NCBI GenBank assembly: GCA_028703035.1
Contig: JAQVNR010000012.1
Coordinates: 1-25,485, forward strand
Source: Bacilli bacterium
GTDB lineage: Bacteria; Bacillota_I; Bacilli_A; RF39; UBA660
DNA: 25,485 nucleotides
Direction: 5' to 3'
The position numbers were made by a program, and so were the translations under genes. The notes beneath the pieces were generated by a model. That model searched no databases. It worked only from the letters and a program-made list of their open reading frames with translations, and had not been told where the DNA came from. This document shows positions 12,915 through 24,100 of the stretch, piece by piece. Numbering within the stretch: the stretch's first letter is position 1; every line of letters begins with the position of its first letter.

Positions 12915-15900
12915 TTAATCAAAGAAACTTAATTGACTAGATTCTGGTAAATTTGTAAAGACTCCTAAGTTTCTCATTTTATCAATCGACGTAGAATTTA
13001 TTTTCCCTCTCATTTGAACATCTTCAATACTAATAAATCGGTTTTGTTCTCTTTCATATATAACTTTTTTAGCAACAGTTTCTCCTAATCCATCTAAAGC
13101 ACTAAAAGGAATAATTAGTGACTGTTTATCTTCTGTTATAAGAAAAGTCTTGGCTGCACTTTTTTCTAAATCAATATTTTTAAAAGTATAGCCTCTAGCA
13201 GTCATTTCAAGTGCACTATATAAAGTATCTAAAATATCTATTTCTTTATTAGTTAATTCATAGCCTTTACTTTCTAATTCAACTATGCGATTTCTAATGC
13301 CATTTTCTCCCTTAATTAGTGTTTGTACTTCAAAACTGTTACATCTAATGGAAAAATAAGCACAATAGTAAATTATTGGGTGATAAACTTTAAACCAAGC
13401 AATCCGTAATGCACTTGTAACATATGCAGTTGCATGAGCCTTAGGAAACATATACTCAATTGTTTCAACTGATTCAATAAACCACTTAGGAATATTATAT
13501 TCGGGTTTAATAAGTTCTTCTTTAAAGGGTTGCCATCTAGGATTAGCAAGCTTAGAAGCACGATTAGCATATGATTTACGAACAAACTCTGTTGTTTTAA
13601 ATGCGGTTGTTCCATCCATACCATATGACATTAATTTTGTGATCAGCTCTTCACGACAACCAATAATTTCATCAAATGTAGCAATTTCTTTTTCAATTAA
13701 ATCCTTAGCATTCCCTGCCCAAACACCTGTACCGTGTGATAAACCAGAAATTTTAACTAAACCTCCAAATGTTTTTGGCTTAGTATCAGCAAGCATGCCT
13801 TGAACAAATTTAGTTCCAAGTTCAGGTAATCCTAGAGTTCCAGTATTACAGTTTATTTGGTCAGCTTTAACTCCCAAAGCTTCTGGACTAGTAAGTAAAC
13901 TTAAAATTTTAGGATCATCAAAAGGTTTAAGGGTTAATATATCAATTCCACTTAAATCTTGAAGCATTCTTAAAGTCGTAGGATCATCATGGCCAAGGAT
14001 ATCTAATTTCAAAATTTCATCTTCCATTGGATGATAATCAAAATGGGATGTTTTCCAAGGAGAGTTAACATCATCTGCTGGATATTGATATGGAGTAAAA
14101 TCAAACACATCCATATAGTCTGGAATAACAACAATTCCACCTGGATGTTGCCCTGTTGAACGTTTAACTCCAGTTACACCAAGAGCAAGTCTTTCTATCT
14201 CAATATTTTTAATTATAATACCCTTATCTTCACAATATCCTTTGACAAAACCAAAAGCTGTTTTCTCCGCAACTGTACCTATAGTTCCAGCTCTAAAAAC
14301 ATTGTTTTCACCAAGGAGTACTTTTGTATATTCATGAGCTTTTGGTTGGTATTCACCTGAAAAATTTAAATCTATATCAGGTACTTTATCAGCATTATAA
14401 CCTAAGAAAGATGAAAAAGGGATGTTGTGACCATCTTTCGTATAGACTTCTCCACACGAACAAATTTTATCTGGCAAATCATATCCACTAGCATATATAT
14501 TACTTAAATCTTTCCCATTTTCATCTTCAAAAATTGTATGTTTACATTTTGGGCAAACATAATGGACTGGAAGTGAATTTACTTCACTTATTCCCATAAA
14601 AAATGCGACAATAGATGATCCAACCGAACCACGTGATCCAACTAAATATCCTTCTTCATTACTTTTTTTAACTAACTTTTGAGATATTAAATATATAACA
14701 TCATAATGATTGCCAATTATACCTGTTAATTCTTTATCTATTCTATCTAAGATAACTGGGTGAATATCTTCCCCATATATTTCATGAGCTTTTTCATTAA
14801 CTTGTTTGGTTACCTCTTCAGCAGAACCAGGAATTTTAGGTGAAAATGGCACTCCCTTGGTATCAATAATTACATCGACTATTTCTACCATATTAGCTAT
14901 TTTATTTGGATTTTCAATAACTATTAGATTAGCAAGTTCACTTCCTAAATAAGCAAATGCATCAAGCATTTCATCAGTAGTTCTAAAGTGAGTTGATGGA
15001 ATACTAGTAATATTACTTCTAGCAAGAGGATGTCTTCCCCCACCAGGAACTTTTTGATTAATAATAACTTCCCGATATATTTTATCCTCAGGATGAAGAT
15101 GATGAACATCTCCAGTTGCAACAATAATCTTACCAGTAGCTATTGTCGTGTTAATAACTTTTTTTATATTATTTTCAAGTTCAATTATATTTGCAAAGTC
15201 ATTTTGTTGGAGTAAATGATTATAAACTTCACATGGCTGAACTTCAACATAATCATAAAAGCTAATAATGTTGGCAAGTTCTTCCTCACTTTTACTTCTT
15301 GCTGAAGTAAAGACTTCTGATGTAGCACATCCACTACCAATTAAAAGGCCTTCACGATGTTTTTCTATTTCACTACGAAGTATTCTTGGTGTTTTATATA
15401 AATACTTGGTATTGGCATAACTTATTAGTTTAAATAAGTTTTTTAAACCTACTCGATTTTTTACTAAAATATTAACATGAAAAGATCTTCCAAATTTATG
15501 AATTTCATCTTTAGATACCAAACTATTTAAATCTTTTAAATTAGTAATATTATATCTTTGAACCTTTTTCAGCATCTTAATTAATATTTTAGCAGTTGCA
15601 TCAGCATCATAATCCGCGCGGTGATGGCCACTTTCATCAAACTCTATTTCATATCTTTTTACTAAAGCACTTAAACTATGACGTGCTTGATTTGGATCTA
15701 AGCTTCTAGATAACTCTAGTGTATCAATAACAGGGTTTTTTATTTCTTTTAAATTATACTTATTAACTGCCATATCTAAAAATGACATATCAAATTTAGC
15801 ATTATGCGCAACTAACGTAGCGTCTTTAAAAAATTCTATAAATCTTTTAACAGCTGCTTCTTCAGTATCTTTGTCTTTAAGCATCGCATCAGTTATATTA

Positions 15901-17255
15901 GTTATCTCAGTTATTTTTGGTGGAAGTTTTCTTCCGGGATTAATAAGTTCATCAAATGTAGCAATTACCTCGCCGTTTTGAAGTAGTACTCCACCAATTT
16001 CAATAATTGAGTCGCCACCACCGGCATTAAAACCTGTTGTTTCAACATCAAACACGCAATATAAAGTAGAATCTATATCTTGATTAATTGGATTTTTTAT
16101 TATATTAATACTATCATCAATTAAAGTAAGTTCTGTACCATAAATTGCTTTAAATTTATCTTCTTCTTTTTCAATGTTTTTATTATAATCTTTAATAGAA
16201 TTAAATACTTCCGGAAAAGCCTGAGCTCCATTATGGTCAGTAATTGCTATAGCTTTATGCCCCCAAGAAACAGCTTGTTTTAATAAATCTTTAGGGCTTA
16301 CTACTCCATCCATTTGACTCATCATTGTATGAGCATGAAGTTCAACTCTTTTTATTTTAGCATTATCTTCTCTAACAATATCTTTACTTTCAATTTCTTC
16401 AATATCTCTTAAATTTAAAACTAAATCTTTAGCATACATGTCATTTTTTGTATAACCTTTAAATTTATACCAAGAAACTTCTTTTAAATTATTTTTTAAA
16501 TTATTAAAAAAATCATCTTCTTTAGTAAATATTTTAGCAATCATACTATCAGTTTTATCGCTTATTTTTAAAGTTAATATTTTAAAATTACTTTTCGTAG
16601 AAATAAATTCTTCAATACCAAAAATATATGCTTCTACTGTTACATTATTTTCTTCACCTAGTATTTCTTTAATAGTAATAGTTTTAGATTTTATTTTTTC
16701 TCCCATAATAGTTTTAAGCTTCGGCTTAGCATTTATAATTACAACTTCTTTAGTATTTTCAATCTCTTCTTTAACTTTATTTCTTTTTTCATTGTTTAAA
16801 TTAGATTCAATTGTAAAGCCACTTATTCCTAGTGATTCTAACCACTTAATAATCTTTGGGATATAATCTTTTATTCTACCAGCTTCAATCGTACTAGTTA
16901 CTTCAAAAATAATCTTTTCTCCAGCAATTTTAATTTCGTTTTCTTTTAAACTAATTAAAGAAGGATACTTTTTAGTTAGCTCACCAATATAATATTTAAC
17001 ATATTTTATAATATCATCAATACTTCGATTATCATAAGAAAGATAAATGTTTATTTGATTAACCCCTTTTATTCCTGGTTTGGCTTTATTTACTAAGTTT
17101 AAAACTGGCTCTAAAGGTAGAATATTTGGACTTTTTAAATATAAATCCCATGTTTCTGATATCTTATTTACTACACACTTTTCTACTGTAACATTATTAA
17201 AATTATCTTCTCCATCAAATTCAAGTTTATCAAAAAATCTTTTTAACGCGTCCAT
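12915..17255 (-). CDS. polC: DNA polymerase III alpha subunit, PolC type
   Basis: Replicative Gram-positive polymerase with built-in proofreading, 1446 aa (full family length). Order of parts: N-terminal tau-binding region and OB fold to about 290; PHP domain from HAHTMMSQMDG (His307, His309) with ITDHNG near 338-343; a DEDDh 3'-5' exonuclease inserted in the PHP domain (FDVETTG with Asp403/Glu405, HNAKFD at 484-489, HHRADYDA at 544-551); then the polymerase core with GSRGSVGSS (873-881), a zinc knuckle of CPKC and CSC (901, 904, 932, 934), and catalytic PDIDLNFS with Asp960 and Asp962. The last residues QLSFF form a beta-clamp-binding motif. The ATG follows GGAGG at 4 nt. Unlike many relatives, it does not follow rseP/proS but sits downstream of rpoC with its own promoter. 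Confidence 0.97.
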   Translation of the reverse strand: MDALKRFFDKLEFDGEDNFNNVTVEKCVVNKISETWDLYLKSPNILPLEPVLNLVNKAKPGIKGVNQINIYLSYDNRSIDDIIKYVKYYIGELTKKYPSLISLKENEIKIAGEKIIFEVTSTIEAGRIKDYIPKIIKWLESLGISGFTIESNLNNEKRNKVKEEIENTKEVVIINAKPKLKTIMGEKIKSKTITIKEILGEENNVTVEAYIFGIEEFISTKSNFKILTLKISDKTDSMIAKIFTKEDDFFNNLKNNLKEVSWYKFKGYTKNDMYAKDLVLNLRDIEEIESKDIVREDNAKIKRVELHAHTMMSQMDGVVSPKDLLKQAVSWGHKAIAITDHNGAQAFPEVFNSIKDYNKNIEKEEDKFKAIYGTELTLIDDSINIIKNPINQDIDSTLYCVFDVETTGFNAGGGDSIIEIGGVLLQNGEVIATFDELINPGRKLPPKITEITNITDAMLKDKDTEEAAVKRFIEFFKDATLVAHNAKFDMSFLDMAVNKYNLKEIKNPVIDTLELSRSLDPNQARHSLSALVKRYEIEFDESGHHRADYDADATAKILIKMLKKVQRYNITNLKDLNSLVSKDEIHKFGRSFHVNILVKNRVGLKNLFKLISYANTKYLYKTPRILRSEIEKHREGLLIGSGCATSEVFTSARSKSEEELANIISFYDYVEVQPCEVYNHLLQQNDFANIIELENNIKKVINTTIATGKIIVATGDVHHLHPEDKIYREVIINQKVPGGGRHPLARSNITSIPSTHFRTTDEMLDAFAYLGSELANLIVIENPNKIANMVEIVDVIIDTKGVPFSPKIPGSAEEVTKQVNEKAHEIYGEDIHPVILDRIDKELTGIIGNHYDVIYLISQKLVKKSNEEGYLVGSRGSVGSSIVAFFMGISEVNSLPVHYVCPKCKHTIFEDENGKDLSNIYASGYDLPDKICSCGEVYTKDGHNIPFSSFLGYNADKVPDIDLNFSGEYQPKAHEYTKVLLGENNVFRAGTIGTVAEKTAFGFVKGYCEDKGIIIKNIEIERLALGVTGVKRSTGQHPGGIVVIPDYMDVFDFTPYQYPADDVNSPWKTSHFDYHPMEDEILKLDILGHDDPTTLRMLQDLSGIDILTLKPFDDPKILSLLTSPEALGVKADQINCNTGTLGLPELGTKFVQGMLADTKPKTFGGLVKISGLSHGTGVWAGNAKDLIEKEIATFDEIIGCREELITKLMSYGMDGTTAFKTTEFVRKSYANRASKLANPRWQPFKEELIKPEYNIPKWFIESVETIEYMFPKAHATAYVTSALRIAWFKVYHPIIYYCAYFSIRCNSFEVQTLIKGENGIRNRIVELESKGYELTNKEIDILDTLYSALEMTARGYTFKNIDLEKSAAKTFLITEDKQSLIIPFSALDGLGETVAKKVIYEREQNRFISIEDVQMRGKINSTSIDKMRNLGVFTNLPESSQLSFFD

Positions 17256-17277
17256 AATACCTCCACCTTGTTATTTC

Positions 17278-17306
17278 ATTATACTATAAATTGTTATTAA
17301 AAAAAA
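17278..17306 (-). promoter_or_regulatory. polC promoter
   Basis: A perfect TATAAT (17278-17283) 22 nt before the polC start. The -35 position falls in the T-run of the preceding terminator (TTTTTT at 17301-17306) and is poor. Confidence 0.5.
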
Positions 17307-17322
17307 CACCTTAGGGGCTTTT
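17299..17322 (-). terminator. Terminator of the rpoBC operon
   Basis: AAAGCCCC / GGTGTTTT stem with one mismatch around TAA, then 8 T in all, on the - strand. A second weaker hairpin (ACCTAA/TTAGGT, 17424-17437) covers the rpoC stop. The roughly 100 bp between them hold nothing recognisable. Confidence 0.65.
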
Positions 17323-17425
17323 CATAATATTAAGATTTATATTTAATGATTTTGATTATTAAAATATCATTTAGAAGATGATTATGCTAGTATTTTAACA
17401 ATAATTTGACAACAAAAAAGGAGAC

Positions 17426-20400
17426 CTAATTATTAGGTTCTTCCTTAATTTTTTCTTCTTGCTTTTCTTCACTAGTTGATTCATCTTGTTTAGGTTCTTC
17501 AGAAATTGTTTCTTCAGTTATTACTTTGGGGGTAGCCTCATCAGTTTTAATTTCTTCATCATCTAAGAATTGTTGTTCTAAAACTTCGCTAGGTTCCTCT
17601 GCCATATATTCTTTTTCAAGCATAATCTCAATATCAGAATATTGTTTAGCACCAGTTCCGGCAGGAATCAGTTTACCAATAATAACATTTTCTTTTAAGC
17701 CTTTTAGTTCATCAACTTTTCCGCGAATTGCAGCATCAGTTAAAACTCTAGTTGTTTCTTGGAATGATGCAGCTGATAAGAATGAATCGGTTTCTAGTGA
17801 TGATTTAGTAATACCTAAAATGATTGGTCTACCATTAGCTGGGACTTTTCCTTTTAGAATTACATCTTTATTTTTCTCAGTAAATTCTCGGATTGATACA
17901 GTTAATCCTTCAAAGAATTCTGTATCTCCAGGTTCAACTATTTTAATTTTATTTATTAATTTACTAGCAATAATTTCGATATGTTTATCAGAAATATCTA
18001 CACCTTGTGATTTATAAACTTTTTGAATTTCTTTTAAAATATATTCTTGAGTAGTAATTGGGTCAGTTACTGCAAGTAACTCTTTGGGAGAAATAGTTCC
18101 TTCTGTAAGTTTATCACCTGCCATAACTTCAGAGCCAATCTCGACTCTTACTTTAGCTGCATAACTAGTTGTATGTTCATGAGCAACAGCGCTATTTTCA
18201 ACTGCAATTTTAAATTTACCATTTACTTCTTCAATAGATGTAACTTTACCATCTATTTCAGCAATTGTTGCTTTTCCTTTTGGAATTCTAGCTTCAAATA
18301 ATTCTTCTACTCTTGGAAGACCTTGAGTGATATCTTCACCGGTTGCAACTCCACCTTGGTGGAAAGTTCTCATTGTCAGCTGTGTACCTGGTTCCCCAAT
18401 AGATTGGGCTGCCATAATACCAACCGCTTCACCTGTTTCAACTAAATTTCCAGTTGCCAGGTTTGAACCATAACATTTTTGGCATACACCACTTGCGCAC
18501 TTACAAGTTAATATACTTCTTATTTCAACCGATTTTACACCGGCTTTTTCTACTTTATCAATGATTTGCTCAGTAATCATTTCACCTTTATCTAAAATTG
18601 TTTCTTTAGTTTCTGGATGAATAATTTTTTTAGCAGTAAATCTACCAATAATTCTTTCTGATAAACTTTCAATAACAGAACCATCTTTTTCATCAGTAAA
18701 ATCAGCAACTACTAGACCCGCTATTGATCCGCAGTCATGATCTTTTACTAAAATATCTTGGGAAACATCAACTAATCTTCTTGTTAAGTAACCAGAGTCG
18801 GCTGTTTTTAGGGCAGTATCAGCAGAACCTTTACGCGCACCATGAGTTGATAAGAAGAAGTCGTTAACTGATAAACCTTCTCTAAATGATTTAGTAATTG
18901 GAATCTCAACAGTCTCACCATTTGGTTTAAGCATTAAACCACGCATACCAGCCATTTGGGCAAACTGATTAATTGAACCACGAGCTCCAGAATTCATCAT
19001 CATAAATATTGGATTATTATGGTCTTCACCAATTATTTCTTTTAACTCTTTTTGAACTTGGTTTGTAACATTATTCCAAACTTCACAAACAGTCATAAAT
19101 CTTTCTTCTTCAGTAATTAAACCTCGAGCAAATTGTTTATTAATTTTATTGACTTTTTCACTTCCGGCATCTATAAACTCTTGTTTATTTTGGGAAGTAA
19201 TAACATCTGATAAACTAAATGTAATACCAGCAATTGTCGAATATTTAAAGCCTAAATCTTTTAACTTATCAAGCATAATACTTGTTTCAGTAGTTTTATA
19301 TCTTTTAAAAATTTGGGCAATTATATTTTGAAGATTCTTTTTATTAAATGGTAGAACTTCCGGCATTTGGCTAATTGCTTTTTTAAGATCTATTCCTTGA
19401 CCTAAAAAATATTTAGTTGGGGTTAAACCTTCTATATTTTCTTTACTTGTATCATTTATATATTGATATGAATCAGGTAAAATTTCATTAAAGATTAATT
19501 TACCGGCTGTAGTAACTAAATATTTATCTTTTACATCATCTGTAAATATTTTATATCTAAAAGATTTTACTGGGACAACTATTCTAGTGTGCAAAGTAAT
19601 TTCTTTTCTTTCGTAAGCCATTATAGCTTCGTTTGAATCTTTATATACTTTACCTTCATTTGGTTCTCCAGCATCTTCGATTGTTAAATAATAGTTTCCT
19701 AAAACCATATCTTGAGATGGCGTAACAATTGGTTTACCATCAGATGGTTTTAAAATATTATTTGCACCTAACATTAAAATTCTTGCCTCAGCTTTTGCTT
19801 CTTCTGATAAAGGGACATGGACTGCCATTTGATCACCATCAAAGTCCGCATTAAATGCGGCACACACTAATGGATGAAGACGAATTGCTTTACCACCAAC
19901 AAGTTTCGGTTCAAAAGCTTGAATACCGAGTCTATGTAATGTTGGTGCTCGGTTTAGTAAAACTGGATGTTCAGTAATAACATCTTCCACAATATCCCAA
20001 ACACAATCATCACGATTATCAATTAATTTTTTTGCTCCTTTAATATTATGAGCAAGTCCATTAGTAACAATTCCATTAATAACATGAGGTTTAAATAGTT
20101 CAAGTGCCATTTCTTTTGGAATACCACACTCATACATTTTTAAGTTTGGACCAACGACGATAACCGAGCGTCCTGAATAGTCAACTCTTTTACCTAATAA
20201 GTTTTGGCGAAAACGTCCTTGTTTTCCTTTAAGCATATGTGATAAGGATTTTAAAGGTCTATTTCCAGCTGCCGTAATACTTCTGCCTCGACGTCCATTA
20301 TCAAACAGTGTATCTACTGCTTCTTGAAGCATTCTTTTTTCATTTTGAACAATAATTGAAGGTGCGCCAAGTTCTAGTAGTTTCTTTAAACGATTATTAC

Positions 20401-21190
20401 GATTAATAATTCGACGATATAAGTCATTTAAGTCTGAAGTTGCAAAACGACCACCATCAAGCTGAATCATGGGACGAAGCTCTGGAGGAATTACTGGAAT
20501 AGCATCTAGAATCATCCACTCCGGTTTATTACCAGATTTTTCAAATGCAACTAAAGTGTCTAATCTTTTAATTAAACGAATTCTTTTTTGACCAGTTGCA
20601 TTAACTAGTTCTTCTTTTAACTGTTTGGTTTCTTTTTTAATATCAACTTCAGCTAAAAGTTTCTTAATTGCCTCGGCTCCCATTCCAACTTCAAAATTAT
20701 TACCATACACTTCATAGTATGCTCGATATTCTTTATCAGATAGGGTTTGTTTTTTCTCTAAAGGCGCTGTACCTGGATTAATAACAACATAACTAACAAA
20801 ATATAATACTTCTTCAAGTTCTCTTGGTGACATATCAAGGGTAAGACCCATTTTTGAAGGAACACCTTTAAAAAACCAAATATGTGAGCATGAAGAAGCA
20901 AGCTCAATATGTCCCATTCTTTCACGGCGGACTTTTGAACGAGTTACTTCTACTCCACAGCGATCACAAATTACATTTTTATATCTTAAACGTTTATATT
21001 TACCACACGAACACTCATAATCTTTAGAAGGTCCAAATATTTTTTCACAAAATAATCCTTCACGTTCTGGTTTTAAAGTACGGTAGTTAATAGTTTCTGG
21101 CTTTTTAACCTCACCATAACTCCAAGAACGTATTTTTTCAGAGGAAGCTATGCCAATTTTAATTGCTTTGAAATTATTTACTTCTAACAT
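17426..21190 (-). CDS. rpoC: DNA-directed RNA polymerase subunit beta prime
   Basis: Catalytic largest subunit of RNA polymerase, 1254 aa. The N-terminal zinc ribbon is CSC...CDRC (Cys60, 62, 75, 78). The bridge/active-site NADFDGDQMAVH supplies the Mg2+-binding Asp449, Asp451 and Asp453. The second zinc site CKCASGVCQKC and the trigger-loop region GEAVGIMAAQSIGEPGTQLTMRTFH are intact. The last 50 or so residues after the conserved end form a Glu/Lys/Thr-rich acidic tail, longer than in Bacillus. The start shares a base with the rpoB stop (TAATG) and GGGGAGG lies inside the end of rpoB. Confidence 0.98.
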   Translation of the reverse strand: MLEVNNFKAIKIGIASSEKIRSWSYGEVKKPETINYRTLKPEREGLFCEKIFGPSKDYECSCGKYKRLRYKNVICDRCGVEVTRSKVRRERMGHIELASSCSHIWFFKGVPSKMGLTLDMSPRELEEVLYFVSYVVINPGTAPLEKKQTLSDKEYRAYYEVYGNNFEVGMGAEAIKKLLAEVDIKKETKQLKEELVNATGQKRIRLIKRLDTLVAFEKSGNKPEWMILDAIPVIPPELRPMIQLDGGRFATSDLNDLYRRIINRNNRLKKLLELGAPSIIVQNEKRMLQEAVDTLFDNGRRGRSITAAGNRPLKSLSHMLKGKQGRFRQNLLGKRVDYSGRSVIVVGPNLKMYECGIPKEMALELFKPHVINGIVTNGLAHNIKGAKKLIDNRDDCVWDIVEDVITEHPVLLNRAPTLHRLGIQAFEPKLVGGKAIRLHPLVCAAFNADFDGDQMAVHVPLSEEAKAEARILMLGANNILKPSDGKPIVTPSQDMVLGNYYLTIEDAGEPNEGKVYKDSNEAIMAYERKEITLHTRIVVPVKSFRYKIFTDDVKDKYLVTTAGKLIFNEILPDSYQYINDTSKENIEGLTPTKYFLGQGIDLKKAISQMPEVLPFNKKNLQNIIAQIFKRYKTTETSIMLDKLKDLGFKYSTIAGITFSLSDVITSQNKQEFIDAGSEKVNKINKQFARGLITEEERFMTVCEVWNNVTNQVQKELKEIIGEDHNNPIFMMMNSGARGSINQFAQMAGMRGLMLKPNGETVEIPITKSFREGLSVNDFFLSTHGARKGSADTALKTADSGYLTRRLVDVSQDILVKDHDCGSIAGLVVADFTDEKDGSVIESLSERIIGRFTAKKIIHPETKETILDKGEMITEQIIDKVEKAGVKSVEIRSILTCKCASGVCQKCYGSNLATGNLVETGEAVGIMAAQSIGEPGTQLTMRTFHQGGVATGEDITQGLPRVEELFEARIPKGKATIAEIDGKVTSIEEVNGKFKIAVENSAVAHEHTTSYAAKVRVEIGSEVMAGDKLTEGTISPKELLAVTDPITTQEYILKEIQKVYKSQGVDISDKHIEIIASKLINKIKIVEPGDTEFFEGLTVSIREFTEKNKDVILKGKVPANGRPIILGITKSSLETDSFLSAASFQETTRVLTDAAIRGKVDELKGLKENVIIGKLIPAGTGAKQYSDIEIMLEKEYMAEEPSEVLEQQFLDDEEIKTDEATPKVITEETISEEPKQDESTSEEKQEEKIKEEPNN

Positions 21191-24100
21191 TATGCTTCCT
21201 CCCCTTCAATTTTTTCTTCTTTAACATCTTCTTTTTCATCAATTGTTTCTTCAGCTGTTTCTTTTTCTACTTCTTTAGCAGTCTCTTCTACTTCTTCAGC
21301 AATTATAGCTTCAGCTGTTTCTTCTTCTGATTTTTTATTTTTATCTAATTCATCAGCTTCAGTTAAATCTTTATTTTTGGGTTTTATTTCACCAGTAGCT
21401 ACGTCAATTTCATCAATTGTTATTCCCTCTGATATAGCTTCTTCTGCTTCTTCTAAATCTTTTAATTCATGAACAACATCATCCCCGTCAATTATTTCAA
21501 CATTTAAACCTAAGGCTTGAAATTCTTTAATTAAAACTCTAAAGCTTTCTGGGACTCCTGCTCCTGAAACAGTTTTGCCTTTAACAAGCGCTTCATAAAC
21601 TTTAACTCTGCCAACAATATCATCTGATTTAATCGTTAAAATTTCTTGAAGAACATGGGCTGCGCCATAGGCATATAATGCCCAAACTTCCATCTCGCCA
21701 AATCTTTGGCCACCAAATTGAGCTTTACCACCAAGTGGTTGCTGAGTTACAAGTGAGTATGGACCAGTAGACCTAGCATGAAGTTTATCATCAACCATAT
21801 GATGAAGTTTTATCATATACATAACACCCACAGCAACCCGATTTTCAAATGGATTTCCAGTTCTTCCGTCATATAAAACGGTTTTACCATCAACATCCAT
21901 TTTAGCTTCTTTCATCTCTTCTTTAATATCTTCAATATTAGCTCCATCAAATACTGGAGTTGCGTATTTAACACCAATTTTTTTACCAGCCATTCCTAAA
22001 TGAAGTTCTAAGATTTGTCCTAAATTCATTCTTGATGGAATACCTTGTGGATTTAGTACCATATCAACTGGGGTTCCATCTGGTAAGTATGGCATATCTT
22101 CTTCAGGTAAAATAAGACTAACAACACCTTTATTACCATGACGTCCTGACATCTTGTCTCCAACTTGAATTTTACGTTTTTGAATTATATAGACTCTAAC
22201 TACTTTAGAGACTCCTGCTCCAAGTTCTTCTGAGTTTTCTTTTGTATAAATTTTAACATCATGGACAATACCATCTGCTCCGTGAGCTACTTTTAATGAA
22301 GTATCTCTGACTTCTCTAGTTTTCTCACCGAAGATAGCATGTAACAATTTTTCTTCACTAGTTAATTCTTGAACACCTTTTGGAGTAACTTTACCAACCA
22401 AAATATCTCTTTCTTTAACTTCAGTACCAATCATAATGATACCATTTTTATCAAGATTTTTACGAGATTCCTCAGATACATTTGGAATATCTCTTGTTAT
22501 TTCTTCAGGCCCTAGTTTAGTATCACGACAATCAATATCGTAATGCTCTATATGTAGTGATGTATAAACATCATCTTTGACTAATCTTTCATTAAGAATA
22601 ACTGCATCTTCATAGTTGTATCCATCAAAGGTCATAAAGGCAACAGTCATATTTTTTCCAAGCGCCAGCTCTCCACTATCAGTTGATGGACCATCAGCTA
22701 TTACCATGCCAGCTTTAACCTTATCACCTTTTTTAACTAAAGGTATATGATTAATATTGGTTTCAGCATTACTTCTTTCAAAGTTTGCCAAATAATAAAC
22801 ATCTTTATCTTTAGCATTTTTAACAATTATTTTTTTAGCATCAGCATATTCAACTACTCCGGCTGCTTTGGCAACAACTACTGAACCTGAATCACGAGCA
22901 GCAACATATTCAACACCGGTTCCAACTATTGGTGAATCGGTTTCGAGAAGTGGCACTGCTTGACGTTGCATGTTTGAACCCATTAGAGCGCGAGTTGCAT
23001 CATCATGAGCAAGAAATGGTATACAGCTTGTGGTAATTGAAACAATTTGACTTGGTGAAACGTCAATGAAATCAACTTCTTCAGCTTTAATCATGATATT
23101 ATCACCATCAAGACGGGCAACTACATGCTCATCAATAATCATATCTTGCTTCATATTAATAGTTGCTTGACTAATATAATATCCTTCTTCTTCATCAGCA
23201 GTTAAGTATACTATTTCATCAGTTACTTTTTTGTTAATAACTTTGCGATATGGCGTCATAATAAAACCATACTCATTTATTTTTGCATAACTAGCAAGTG
23301 AAGTAATAAGTCCGATATTTGCTCCTTCAGGAGACTCAATTGGGCATATTCTTCCGTAGTGACTAACATTAACATCACGAACTTCCATTCCCGCACGATC
23401 TCTCATCAAGCCACCAGGCCCAAGTGATGATAAACGTCTTTTATCAGTAAGCTCAGCGATAGGATTGAATTGATCCATAAATTTTGATAATTGTGATGAA
23501 CCAAAAAATTCTTTTAATGCAGCCGTAACAGGCCTAATATTTATCAGTGTCTTAGGAGTCACAGTCTCAATTTCTTGAGTAGTCATTCGCTCGCGAATAA
23601 CTCTTTCCATTCTCGACATCCCAATTTTAAACTGATTTTGGATAAGTTCACCAACTTGACGAATTCTTCTATTTCCTAAATGATCTATTTCATCTATACT
23701 ACCAATATTAGAAAGCAAATTTAAATAATAACTAATTGAGGCATATATATCACTGATAGTAAGTCTTTTTTCATTAATTGTTTGATCATTACCAATTATT
23801 TTAACTACTTTTTCCGGATTTAATTTATCATAAACTAAAACTTCTTGAATCTTATTATATGAATCAAGTTCTTGATTAATCATTACTTCTTTTACTTTTA
23901 AATCTTTTTCAAAATAAGGACGAAGTACTTCAAGTTTACATTTATCTATTATTTCGCCTTTTTTAAATAATACTTTTTTTCCATCTTTTAGGCTTTCTGC
24001 TAATTTACATCCTAGAAGACGATCTAAAACATTTAACTTTTTATTAAATTTATAACGACCGACTTTTGCAAGATCATAACGAAACTTATCAAAAAAACGG

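Noticed and set aside
17526..18017. 163-codon + strand frame inside rpoC
   Set aside because: Antisense shadow of rpoC, Ser-rich with no start signal.
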